A DNA stretch of 12,807 nucleotides from CAYFMH01 sp964344165 (GTDB lineage: Bacteria > Patescibacteriota > Gracilibacteria > UBA4473). Each line of letters starts with the position of its first letter. Position 1 is the stretch's first letter. The position numbers were made by a program, and so were the translations under genes. The notes under the pieces are model-generated. The model saw nothing but the letters and a program-made list of their open reading frames with translations, was not told where the DNA came from and did no database searches. The DNA is taken from positions 1-12,807 of the forward strand of contig CAYFMH010000049.1 of the NCBI GenBank assembly GCA_964344165.1. Reading direction: 5' to 3'. Shown here one piece after another: positions 6,125 to 12,764 of the stretch.

Positions 6125-7942
6125 TTATCCCTCCATCAGTTTCTCAATCTCTGCATTTGATACTCGTCGAGGAATTGCCTTTCTTCTTGCCTCCAGTGTC
6201 TTTTGCAACCGGAAGTATTTCCACCACTGTCCGAGAGTTTCTGTTTCAAACAGGAGTAGATACATAAACACTTTGATGTTGTACCAAAAAGTTGCGCCTC
6301 TCACATCAAAAGAAAAATCAGAGGAGAAGTTTTTTCTTAGTAGCATCTGATGATTGAGGTAGGACATTCGGTTGACTCGGCTGGTTTTTTGGAGCCGGTT
6401 TCGGATAACGTCGACGGCCTTCCTTCCAATTGCAGCAGTGGTCCGATCGTGAAACGCTACAGCAAAAGGGGCAAATCGACATTTCCAACCTGCCCACTGG
6501 AGTCGATAGGCCAGATCGATGTCTTCTTTGTACATAAACATCGCCTCATCGAAGTATTCTTTTTTTCCGTCTTGGTTAGAAAAAGAAATGTCTTCGAGAG
6601 CTTTTCGTCTATAGAGAGAAGCTGCCCCGGAGACCCCAAAAATATCTCGTGCGTGATCATATTGTCCATAATCTACTTCTGCTTGTCCGATATCTTCAAA
6701 CCGATGAGATTTTAAAATTCTAATCCCCGCAGAATCAATAAAGTTTGTTTTTCCCATTTCTCGGACTAGGTTTTGGTCATCTTTGTAGGACTGAAAATCC
6801 CATCGTTTAAGTTTTCCCCCAGCTGAGCCATAGATTGGTTTCTCAGAAATAGATTTAACTAGCTCAGAAATGAAATTTGGCTCAAAGATCATATCAACAT
6901 TGAGACACGCATAAAAATCTCCCTCGGTCTCACGCAAAATCATATTGTGTCCTCGTCCAAATCCCACGTTTTCAGTGGATCGGATGATCTTTACCCCGGT
7001 GAAATTCTGTTCGATTTTTTCGACAGTTCCATCAGTAGAATGGTTATCGAGAATAACGACTTCTAGATTTTCATAGTCCTGAGTGAGCAGAGAATTAAGA
7101 CAAGGGAGGATATATTTTTCAGAATTGTAGGTGAGTATCCCAATGGTTACTTTTGGAGATCTTTGTTCTTGGATTTGGGTGACTTCTTCAGCGTGCAGAG
7201 ATCTTTGTTTTCGGCGGTGGAGGACTTTGCCTGGGTCGAAAGCTTCTTGAGCCAGCAAGCTTGCCTCGAGCAGTGAATTATGTGTCCCAGCATCAACCCA
7301 CATACCATGGATTTCGGCGGCTTTGAGCTGTTTCCTCTCCAGATAGAGACTGTTTACATCCGTGATCTCTAGCTCTCCTCGTTTCGATGGGTGGATCTGT
7401 CGGATCAGGTCAAAAACCTGATGGTCATAGAGAAAAAATCCAGTCTGTGCGAAGTTGGATTTTGGGAAAGCGGGTTTTTCTTCTACCGATCGGACGGTCC
7501 CATCGTCTCGGATTTCTACGATTCCAAACCGGGATGGGTCTTCTACTTTTTTTACAAAGATCTGGGCGCCTCTCTGAAAATAAAAAACCTGATCAGAAAA
7601 ATCGTCTTCAAAAATATTATCTGACAAGATTGCGGCGATAGGCTCTCCCTGAGAGAAATTTTCGGCCAAACTGAGGGCTTGGGCGATCCCTCCAGCTCCG
7701 TCTTGGATTTTGTACGTAAAGTTTACATCGAAATCGACTCCCGATCCCAGGAGTTGCATGAAGTCTCCGGCGTGCTCCGGACTGGAAATGATGAGGATAT
7801 CTCGGATACCAGAATTTTTGAGGGTCTGGATCGGATAATAAATCATCGGCCGATCAAAAACCGGCAACAAATGTTTATTGGTTACTTTTGTGCTTGGGAA
7901 AAGTCTGGATCCCGTACCGCCGGCCAAAATTACTCCTTTCAT
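6125..7942 (-). CDS. fusion of an RmlA-type nucleotidyltransferase with a GT2 glycosyltransferase
   Basis: The 605-residue protein joins two enzymes. Residues 1-235 resemble glucose-1-phosphate thymidylyltransferase (RmlA), which makes dTDP-glucose: LAGGTGSRLFPST (6-18), NKHLLPVFDRP (22-32), LSDNIF (106-111), VEEKP (153-157) and MWVDAGTHNSLLEAS (214-228). The usual C-terminal RmlA helices are missing, so it matches the short form. After a charged linker (about 236-262) comes a family 2 glycosyltransferase (264-515): TIGILTYNS, ILDNHSTDGT (297-306), LNVDM in the metal site (347-351), and KEDIDLAYRLQWAG (472-485), like rhamnosyltransferases. A hydrophobic segment near 550-566 may touch the membrane. 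The product may be dTDP-sugar made and used in one protein for cell-surface glycan; specificity is not readable. No Shine-Dalgarno sequence. One uninterrupted frame makes a true fusion likely. Confidence 0.92.
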   Translation of the reverse strand: MKGVILAGGTGSRLFPSTKVTNKHLLPVFDRPMIYYPIQTLKNSGIRDILIISSPEHAGDFMQLLGSGVDFDVNFTYKIQDGAGGIAQALSLAENFSQGEPIAAILSDNIFEDDFSDQVFYFQRGAQIFVKKVEDPSRFGIVEIRDDGTVRSVEEKPAFPKSNFAQTGFFLYDHQVFDLIRQIHPSKRGELEITDVNSLYLERKQLKAAEIHGMWVDAGTHNSLLEASLLAQEAFDPGKVLHRRKQRSLHAEEVTQIQEQRSPKVTIGILTYNSEKYILPCLNSLLTQDYENLEVVILDNHSTDGTVEKIEQNFTGVKIIRSTENVGFGRGHNMILRETEGDFYACLNVDMIFEPNFISELVKSISEKPIYGSAGGKLKRWDFQSYKDDQNLVREMGKTNFIDSAGIRILKSHRFEDIGQAEVDYGQYDHARDIFGVSGAASLYRRKALEDISFSNQDGKKEYFDEAMFMYKEDIDLAYRLQWAGWKCRFAPFAVAFHDRTTAAIGRKAVDVIRNRLQKTSRVNRMSYLNHQMLLRKNFSSDFSFDVRGATFWYNIKVFMYLLLFETETLGQWWKYFRLQKTLEARRKAIPRRVSNAEIEKLMEG

Positions 7943-7984
7943 TTTTCTTCGCGCATGTTATTAAAAAATTTATTTAAGCAAAGC

Positions 7985-8017
7985 CTGTTTTTTTAAAACA
8001 GTTTTTTTATTTTTTTG
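7985..8017 (+). terminator. terminator-like hairpin of unclear owner
   Basis: CTGTTTT (7985-7991) pairs with AAAACAG (7995-8001) and is followed by a T-rich run on the plus strand. No plus-strand gene ends nearby; both neighbours are on the minus strand, where no T-run follows. It may block antisense transcription or be chance in an AT-rich spacer (7943-8046). Confidence 0.3.
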
Positions 8018-8046
8018 GAGGGTTTATTTTGGCGTTTTTTGTTTTT

Positions 8047-8814
8047 TTAATCTGTCAGTGTCCCATCCAGCGTTCCTTCTAGTCTTTTCCCTTTCCAGCC
8101 TCGTTTATTGGTAAAGGTTCGAGGGGTGAATTTCTTTTTCTTTTTTATTCTTCTTTGATTTGGACTCTTCCAGTAGGGAGAGGCACCACCGATGTTTCTC
8201 TCTCGAAATCGATTTTTTGTATCTCGAGTCCATTGGGTTTGAGCGGTTGAGCCTTTTCTGCCTGATTGTCGAGCACTACTCCGGATGGCGGGGCGTCGTT
8301 GCCCCCATTGTTTCCATTTGCTCAGTTTTTGCTGATATTTTTCTTGGTCTGTAAGCTTATTAGAGCTTATGCGACTTGGGTTTATGCTACTTCGATTATA
8401 ACGTCTTTTGTTGAAGGTGTTTTTTGTAGCACCAGTTTTTTTGATAGTTTGAGCTCTTTTGGTAATTGATTTTGGTTTGGTCGATCGGGTATAGCTTCCC
8501 GCTCCAAAACGCCGATTCCCAGTAGATCGAGAAGTCTTTTGGCTCTGAGATCTGGCCTTGTTCCAGTGGCTTCGATTTAGTCGGCGATCAAAAGAAGAAT
8601 TAGTTCTTCTTTTTTGGGCCATCATTGTTTTGGCCGCTCGACAAGAAGAAACCTTGATCCATTGATCTGGGACCTCACAGGGAGTGGCAAATTCTTTACA
8701 TTCTCCTGTGATTTTATTGACGGCTGGTTGGATAACTTGAGCACAGTATTCACTTTCAGCCAGAGCTAGGGAAGTAGCCGAGAAAAAAGCGAGTAAGAGG
8801 ATTATTTTTTTCAT
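8047..8814 (-). CDS. secreted protein with a four-Cys head and a strongly basic low-complexity tail
   Basis: A classic signal peptide (MKKIILLLAFFSATSLALA, cut near residue 19) precedes a short head with Cys at 24, 39, 46 and 58 (CAQVIQPAVN, TGEC, FATPCEVP, VSSC), probably two disulfides. Residues 65-255 are almost all Arg, Lys, Ser, Thr, Asn and Gln, with no acidic stretch and no long hydrophobic core, ending in a KKKKKF run and GTLDGTLTD. I do not recognise a family; the tail would bind polyanions such as teichoic acid-like glycans or DNA if exported (inference). It lies between the glycan fusion gene and another secreted basic-tailed protein, about 105 bp from each. No Shine-Dalgarno sequence. 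Confidence 0.8.
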   Translation of the reverse strand: MKKIILLLAFFSATSLALAESEYCAQVIQPAVNKITGECKEFATPCEVPDQWIKVSSCRAAKTMMAQKRRTNSSFDRRLNRSHWNKARSQSQKTSRSTGNRRFGAGSYTRSTKPKSITKRAQTIKKTGATKNTFNKRRYNRSSINPSRISSNKLTDQEKYQQKLSKWKQWGQRRPAIRSSARQSGRKGSTAQTQWTRDTKNRFRERNIGGASPYWKSPNQRRIKKKKKFTPRTFTNKRGWKGKRLEGTLDGTLTD

Positions 8815-8820
8815 GAGAAG

Positions 8821-8848
8821 TTGTAGGTAGTAGGTTGTAAGTTGTAAG
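8821..8848. repeat. degenerate tandem heptamer tract (TTGTAGG-like, 4 units)
   Basis: Four 7-mers follow one another (TTGTAGG, TAGTAGG, TTGTAAG, TTGTAAG), six bases upstream of the secreted protein gene. The period is the same as the other tracts but the unit differs. Confidence 0.65.
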
Positions 8849-8872
8849 GAATAATAATTCTTTAAGAATTTC

Positions 8873-8900
8873 CTTTATTGATAATTGAAGATTGAAAATT
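8873..8900 (-). repeat. degenerate tandem heptamer tract on the minus strand (4 units)
   Basis: On the minus strand AATTTTC, AATCTTC, AATTATC and AATAAAG follow in phase, the same AATNNTC family as at 2794 and 3693. The tract lies in the 107-bp spacer after the FnIII protein gene. Confidence 0.65.
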
Positions 8901-8921
8901 CTCCAATTTAAAACAGGTTTT

Positions 8922-10169
8922 TTATCTTCTGTATGCACTTTTTTTATACGCATCCATGAAGTTTCGGTAGCTGCTGGTGGATTTTCTTTTTCTGCTTGAG
9001 CTTTTGGTGCGTTTTTTACTATTGCTTTGGTGAGAAAAAGTGCTGTGTGTATTTCGAGATGATCCTTTTTTTCTCGCTTGAGCTTGAAGAGACCTGAGTT
9101 CTTTTTGAAGTTTTCTGATTTCTGCTTTTAGCTCAGCGATTCTTTTGTTGATATCTGAGCTTGAGCTATTGCTCGATGAACTTGAAGATGCACTAGAAGA
9201 GCTAGAACTACTAGATGAGTTTGAGCTGCTTGAACTAGAAGAACTGCTCTCAGTGCTTTCTGAAGAGGTTGTTGAGTCATCGGAAGAACTAGAAGTGCTG
9301 GTATCGGTCACGCTTCCATTTCCGGCATCAACTGATTTGAGAGCTTTCTTTTCGATTTTTTTGATGTTTCGAGCGGCTCGATTGCTGGCATTTCGGTTGA
9401 TCGCTTTGATGGTTTTGATGGCTTTAGTCGAACTACTTCCAAACCTTTGTTTTTCTCCGGCTCGTTCTTTGTAGAAGTATCCTTTTGCATAGTACTGAGT
9501 GTCTGGAACAAGGCCTTTTATCCGCCCAGCGTAGGTAGATCGAGAACCTTCTAGTATGGCCATTGGATCAGACATGTCGCTGTTTTTTGACAGCACGACG
9601 TGGAATCCATCGTAGTCACTGCTCGTGAGAGATCGGGCTCGAGACCAATAAAAATCGATAAAGTTATCATATTTTTTTATCCGGAGCGCTCCGAATTCTG
9701 CGTCTGGATTACTTCCAGAAGAACTTGAGCTGGATGAAGAGCTAGAAGATGTAGGATCACTTGGTTCTACTTCAGAAGTTTCTGTGGTTCCATCGCTATT
9801 CCATTTCCACTTAAGTATTTTTGATCCATTGGTCAGGATTCTTCTTCGTTCTTCTTTTTTGTAGGTGTAGACTCGGAAATAATAATCAGTTCCTTTTTCA
9901 AACCCTCCGGCTCGGATCTGAATATCTTGTCGACTGCTTCTCAGCCATTGTCTAGCCGGCTTGTCGGTCCTCATATCGATGGTGTTTTGACTCCATTGGA
10001 GGGCGTATCCATTTACTTGCGAAGTAATATCAGAAGAGACTGGATTCCACTGGATAAAAATTTCCTTTCCATCAGCGGTTGGAGTGACCGTTAGCCCTTC
10101 AATCCCAGCGAAGGCTGGGGCTACAAAACTAAAGAGTCCAAGGGTGAAAACAAATAAGAGTTTTTTCAT
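8922..10169 (-). CDS. secreted protein: two FnIII-like domains, poly-Ser linkers, coiled coil, basic tail
   Basis: The signal peptide is MKKLLFVFTLGLFSFVAPAFA (cut near residue 21). Two fibronectin type III-like domains follow: about 22-125 (IFIQWNPVSS, GYALQWSQ, TDYYFRVYTYKKE) and about 158-250 (IDFYWSRARS, YDGFHVVLSK, DTQYYAKGYFYKE). Each ends in the Tyr-rich G-strand pattern typical of the fold. They are joined by a poly-Ser linker (140-152). A basic helix (258-280), a long Ser/Thr/Glu-rich linker (288-339), a predicted coiled coil (341-368, IAELKAEIRKLQKELRSLQAQ) and a basic tail (375-415) complete the 415 residues. The layout suggests a long, extended surface or wall-attached adhesin-like protein (inference). 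It is transcribed in the same direction as lepB, 98 bp downstream. No Shine-Dalgarno sequence. Confidence 0.85.
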   Translation of the reverse strand: MKKLLFVFTLGLFSFVAPAFAGIEGLTVTPTADGKEIFIQWNPVSSDITSQVNGYALQWSQNTIDMRTDKPARQWLRSSRQDIQIRAGGFEKGTDYYFRVYTYKKEERRRILTNGSKILKWKWNSDGTTETSEVEPSDPTSSSSSSSSSSSGSNPDAEFGALRIKKYDNFIDFYWSRARSLTSSDYDGFHVVLSKNSDMSDPMAILEGSRSTYAGRIKGLVPDTQYYAKGYFYKERAGEKQRFGSSSTKAIKTIKAINRNASNRAARNIKKIEKKALKSVDAGNGSVTDTSTSSSSDDSTTSSESTESSSSSSSSSNSSSSSSSSSASSSSSSNSSSSDINKRIAELKAEIRKLQKELRSLQAQARKKGSSRNTHSTFSHQSNSKKRTKSSSRKRKSTSSYRNFMDAYKKSAYRR

Positions 10170-10183
10170 TGTTAGGGGGTTAA

Positions 10184-10211
10184 ATAATAGTTTTTAGTTC
10201 TTAGTTTTTAG
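10184..10211. repeat. degenerate tandem heptamer tract (TTNTTAG-like, 4 units)
   Basis: Four 7-mers ending in TAG (ATAATAG, TTTTTAG, TTCTTAG, TTTTTAG) lie in the spacer upstream of the FnIII protein gene. A 19-base core is repeated exactly at 10964-10982, upstream of lepB. Confidence 0.65.
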
Positions 10212-10267
10212 AACTTTAAACAATTTTTAAAGGGGGAGGTGTGTCACCTACTGTGTTAAAAGTTTTA

Positions 10268-10903
10268 TTATTCGTTGAAGATTTCGTCAAGCGGATTTTC
10301 CATTTTTCGAACCTTCCAGATGGGCCAGATGACGAATTCTGCTCGACCTCGGATGAAATCAGCCGGCAAAAATGGAGAATGAGATCCGTCACATCCGGAA
10401 GTGTGGAAACATTGACGGGAGTCCAAACTCTGCGCTCGGTTATCTCCAAAAACCAGGTAGTGTCCCTCAGGAACCGTAAATACATCTTGTCCTCGGGTTT
10501 GAGTACGACCGTGATTTCGAGAAGAGAGGTAGCTCTCTGGAAGCAGATAGTTGGTCACTTCGTCATTTGAGAGGTAGACTTTTCCCTCTTTAACTTCGAT
10601 AGTATCGCCCGGTACTCCGACGATTCTTTTTATGTAGGAGACCTTTTTATTTGGTGCTTTGAAGACCACAATCTCTCCCCGCTCTGGTTCTCTCACGAAA
10701 TGGTAGAGAGCCTCATTTACAAAGATAAATTCTCCCTTCCCCTGGATACAATTATCGTTAATCACATTGAGTGTCGGACACATGGATGGCCCAGATACCC
10801 GGAAAAGCTGGAAGATATAAAATCGGATAAAAAGCACGAGAGATATGAGAACGACGATCTCTATGGTGAAGCTGAGCCAGCTTTGATTTTTGTCCTTGAT
10901 CAT
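10268..10903 (-). CDS. lepB: signal peptidase I
   Basis: LepB is the membrane serine protease that cuts signal peptides from exported proteins. This 211-residue protein has one N-terminal membrane segment (about 11-33), the catalytic Ser40 in VSGPSMCPTL, the catalytic Lys92 in YIKRIVGVPGDT and the GDNRAQSLDSR box (153-163), followed by FIRGRAEFVIWP (183-194). Between these last two boxes lies a 17-residue insert with two Cys (165 and 171), where the usual enzyme has a short loop; with Cys42 and Cys52 it could form disulfides outside the membrane. Two secreted-protein genes follow in the same direction and are probable substrates. No Shine-Dalgarno sequence precedes the ATG. Confidence 0.97.
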   Translation of the reverse strand: MIKDKNQSWLSFTIEIVVLISLVLFIRFYIFQLFRVSGPSMCPTLNVINDNCIQGKGEFIFVNEALYHFVREPERGEIVVFKAPNKKVSYIKRIVGVPGDTIEVKEGKVYLSNDEVTNYLLPESYLSSRNHGRTQTRGQDVFTVPEGHYLVFGDNRAQSLDSRQCFHTSGCDGSHSPFLPADFIRGRAEFVIWPIWKVRKMENPLDEIFNE

Positions 10904-10942
10904 CGGGGAGAGTTTATGAAAAGTTCGGGAAAAAACAAATGG

Positions 10943-10983
10943 AAAATAGTTGTTAGTTTTTCGTTTTTAGTTCTTAGTTTTTT
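10943..10983. repeat. degenerate tandem heptamer tract (TTNTTAG-like, 5 units)
   Basis: AAAATAG, TTGTTAG, TTTTTCG, TTTTTAG and TTCTTAG follow without gaps (10943-10977), then a T-run. The tract ends exactly where the nrdR remnant's stop codon begins, and lies upstream of lepB. Confidence 0.65.
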
Positions 10984-11124
10984 TTAATTCTCCAAAATTT
11001 TTCCTAACTCCTGCTTAAACGTCTCCACATCCTTGAACTGTCGATATACCGAAGCAAATCGGATGTAGGCGATCTCATCAAGGTCTTTGAGCATGGCCAT
11101 CACATTTTTCCGAGAGACATCGCT
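10984..11124 (-). pseudogene. nrdR: C-terminal remnant of the ribonucleotide reductase repressor NrdR
   Basis: NrdR (about 150 residues) is a zinc-ribbon/ATP-cone repressor of ribonucleotide reductase genes. Only about 46 C-terminal codons remain: SRKNVMAMLKDLDE, then AYIRFASVYRQFKDVE and FKQELGKILEN before TAA. LDEIAYIRFASVYRQF is the NrdR hallmark (usually LDEVAYVRFASVYR). A TAG at 11125 closes the frame upstream, and no zinc ribbon (CPxC) or ATP-cone sequence is visible in any minus frame before ruvX. I infer loss of the first two thirds by deletion or rearrangement; a misassembly at about 11125 would look the same. Confidence 0.8.
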
Positions 11125-11214
11125 CTATCGGGATGAATGTGCGATCTGCTTGTAAGTATGAAACGCGATATTCATTTGTTGTTTGATGATTTTTTGTTTA
11201 AAACAGAAGGAGAA

Positions 11215-11676
11215 ATGAAAAAAATCGATCCACGAACACTGAGGAATCTAGAATTGCAGAATGAAAATTCTGGAGAAGCTGGAGAATCAGAACCTATTTT
11301 GGCTTTGGATTATGGGGCTAGGTTTTGTGGTTTGGCCTTTTGTTTGGATGGGATTTTGGTTTTGCCGGGGGGGATTTTTGAGACGGATAATGTTATTTTT
11401 GAAATTCAGAAAGTAGCACAGGCAAGGGGAATCAAAAAGATTGTCGTGGGGTTGCCGATATCTGGTGATGGAACGGAAAATGAGATGTGTGCAGAAATTC
11501 GATCTTTTGTAGACACGTTACAACGAAACGTATCTACGTCAATCGAATTTATAAATGAGCAATTTTCCAGCCAAAATACGATCCCCTCCCGCAAAGAAAA
11601 AGACAAAAAAGACCGGATTGATGATCTGGCGGCTATGCAGATTTTGGAGTTTTATCTGCAAAAAGTGCGAAAATAG
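11215..11676 (+). CDS. ruvX: RuvX/YqgF-family RNase H-like nuclease (Holliday junction resolvase-like, pre-16S rRNA processing)
   Basis: YqgF family proteins have an RNase H fold; the E. coli protein takes part in 16S rRNA 5' processing, and the family was proposed to resolve Holliday junctions. The 153-residue product shows ILALDYGARFCGLAF (28-42, Asp32), KKIVVGLPISGDGTE (74-88), EFINEQFSS (111-119, Glu115; the usual DER is NEQ) and RIDDLAAMQILEFYL (134-148, Asp136). The three acidic residues are all present. A 25-residue polar N-terminal extension precedes the domain. ATG 11215 follows AGAAGGAGAA, a Shine-Dalgarno-like run but very close; in-frame ATGs at 11137 and 11158 are possible. It is divergent from the nrdR remnant. 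Confidence 0.92.
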   Translation: MKKIDPRTLRNLELQNENSGEAGESEPILALDYGARFCGLAFCLDGILVLPGGIFETDNVIFEIQKVAQARGIKKIVVGLPISGDGTENEMCAEIRSFVDTLQRNVSTSIEFINEQFSSQNTIPSRKEKDKKDRIDDLAAMQILEFYLQKVRK

Positions 11677-11781
11677 ATAATTTAAACAATTTCCTTTTTA
11701 TAAGCGGGTTCGTGTGATTTTTGCATTGAACTATTTTGTTATACAAAAACATAGACCATCTGCTGGGGCAAGTTATTTTTT

Positions 11782-11810
11782 TTGACAAAAAAGGTTGAGA
11801 GGTATATAAT
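11782..11810 (+). promoter_or_regulatory. perfect consensus sigma-70 promoter
   Basis: TTGACA (11782-11787) and TATAAT (11805-11810) match consensus at all twelve positions with the ideal 17-nt spacer. Transcription should begin about 11816-11818. It is the strongest promoter in the window and drives a stretch with no open reading frame, as expected for an abundant stable RNA. The 105 bp between the ruvX stop and this promoter hold nothing else that I can see. Confidence 0.92.
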
Positions 11811-11815
11811 CCTCT

Positions 11816-12325
11816 GATTTTCAAAATTTCGAAAAAAAGAAAATCAAAGTTCTTTTAAACAACGAACCCAAGTGGAGAGGATCGAGCAAGTGAAACCCCT
11901 TCCGTGTCCGAGAATCAATCTTTTTTTCTGCTTCGTGCAGACCCATGTTCCTCAGACCCTTCGGGGCTCATTTGCTCTCTTCTCTCCGCTTTGCGATGTC
12001 GCTTCTAAAGCTTAAACCACTCTAGAATGCGCACCGTAAAACGAAGAGAAACGGTCAGTTAAAAAAAAAGACAACTTCTGAAGTTTTCTTCCCAAGCTGC
12101 CTTTTTCTCTTACTAACCGCTTTACGGTAGAAAACAAAACTGCCTGTACCTTATCAAAACCGACAAAATTGTCAAACCTGAATAAGATACACCTAAAAAG
12201 GCACCGACGGTAGCACGGAAAAAGTTACCAAAGCAAGGCGAGAGATCGGGGTAGGTTTACCCCTTAAAACCGGTTAGGACTATTTCACTCAATAATACGA
12301 GTTCTAAATATCCCAACCGGTTTTT
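11816..12325 (+). ncRNA. uncharacterised structured RNA, about 510 nt
   Basis: No plausible protein is encoded here, yet complementary arms are dense and nested. The 5' end folds as GATTTTC with GAAAATC (11816-11822/11839-11845). A long-range stem joins 11874-11887 to 11974-11987 (12 of 14 pairs) and encloses two hairpins with TTCG loops (11927-11941, 11957-11966). A second arm joins 12033-12051 to 12104-12128, with one mismatch and a six-base bulge, and holds a 9-of-10-pair hairpin (12068-12090). A third joins TGCCT plus GTACCTTAT (12141-12154) to 12182-12203, holding GACAA/TTGTC. A fourth is GGGGTA/TACCCC (12248-12263). It ends in the terminal hairpin below. I looked for tmRNA, RNase P, SRP and 6S hallmarks and found none, so the class is unknown. 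Confidence 0.7.
12266..12325 (+). terminator. long terminal hairpin of the structured RNA
   Basis: AAAACCGGTT (12266-12275) pairs perfectly with AACCGGTTTT (12315-12324). The stem continues with GGA and TATTT against AAATA and TCC, interrupted by single bulges, and ACTC/GAGT closes the loop. The stem's 3' arm ends in five T before CCTTA, so it can act as an intrinsic terminator as well as a 3' cap. The 67 bp to the next gene show no clear promoter. Confidence 0.7.
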
Positions 12326-12392
12326 CCTTATGTGATTAAGTTTGGATAAAAAGATGTTGTACGAAACAAAATTTTTGCAGTAACATCCAAGT

Positions 12393-12764
12393 ATGGTTAT
12401 CAGAAAAGCAAATAAAACTGATAAAATTCAGATTCAAACTCTCATGGGGGAGCTTAATTTATATAGAAAAAAGATTTTTAGTTCCGATAATCAAAAATTT
12501 CATGAAAGAATAAATCCTCATGAGCCACTAGAGGATAAGGATTTCGATGAAAGGTTTATTTTTATTGCCATCGACGACTCTGGGGAAGTAACTGGATTTA
12601 TTCAAGGTAGTATAGATGTGAGAAAGAATCACAAGTTGAGAAAACTTGGATACATTGATGGGCTTTATGTTAGGGAGGAAGTACGAGAACAAGGAATAGC
12701 TAAAAACCTTTTTTCAGAGCTTGAATCTGAATTCAAGAAACAAGGATGTGACAATTTATACTGA
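12393..12764 (+). CDS. GNAT-family N-acetyltransferase, probably truncated by frameshift
   Basis: GNAT enzymes transfer an acetyl group from acetyl-CoA to an amine; the substrate here is unknown. The 123-residue frame has the N-terminal strand-helix MVIRKANKTDKIQIQTLM, strand FIFIAIDDSGEVTGFIQGSI (about 55-74), and motif A, YIDGLYVREEVREQGIAKNLF (about 87-107), with the pyrophosphate-binding Q/RxxGxA as REQGIA. It stops at TGA right after GCDNLY, where the family normally goes on about 30 residues. Another frame then reads TDLLK and a third NNYDNIE, as expected for the missing LYTDLLK-NN-IEFY-type continuation. This suggests indels by decay or by poor sequence near a contig end. No Shine-Dalgarno sequence. 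Confidence 0.82.
   Translation: MVIRKANKTDKIQIQTLMGELNLYRKKIFSSDNQKFHERINPHEPLEDKDFDERFIFIAIDDSGEVTGFIQGSIDVRKNHKLRKLGYIDGLYVREEVREQGIAKNLFSELESEFKKQGCDNLY

Noticed and set aside
9145..9474. Long plus-strand open frame rich in Leu and Glu
   Set aside because: It is the antisense of the poly-Ser linker of the FnIII protein; its composition mirrors Ser codons and there is no start signal.
11633..11824. Minus-strand open frame across the ruvX end and the promoter
   Set aside because: It overlaps ruvX and the consensus promoter and has no family features.
11816..12325. tmRNA, RNase P RNA, SRP RNA or group I/II intron
   Set aside because: I saw none of the expected cores: no tRNA-like ends or tag frame, no ACAGAA/AGGAAAGUCC pair, no domain V or P7 pattern. 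An Rfam search is still needed.
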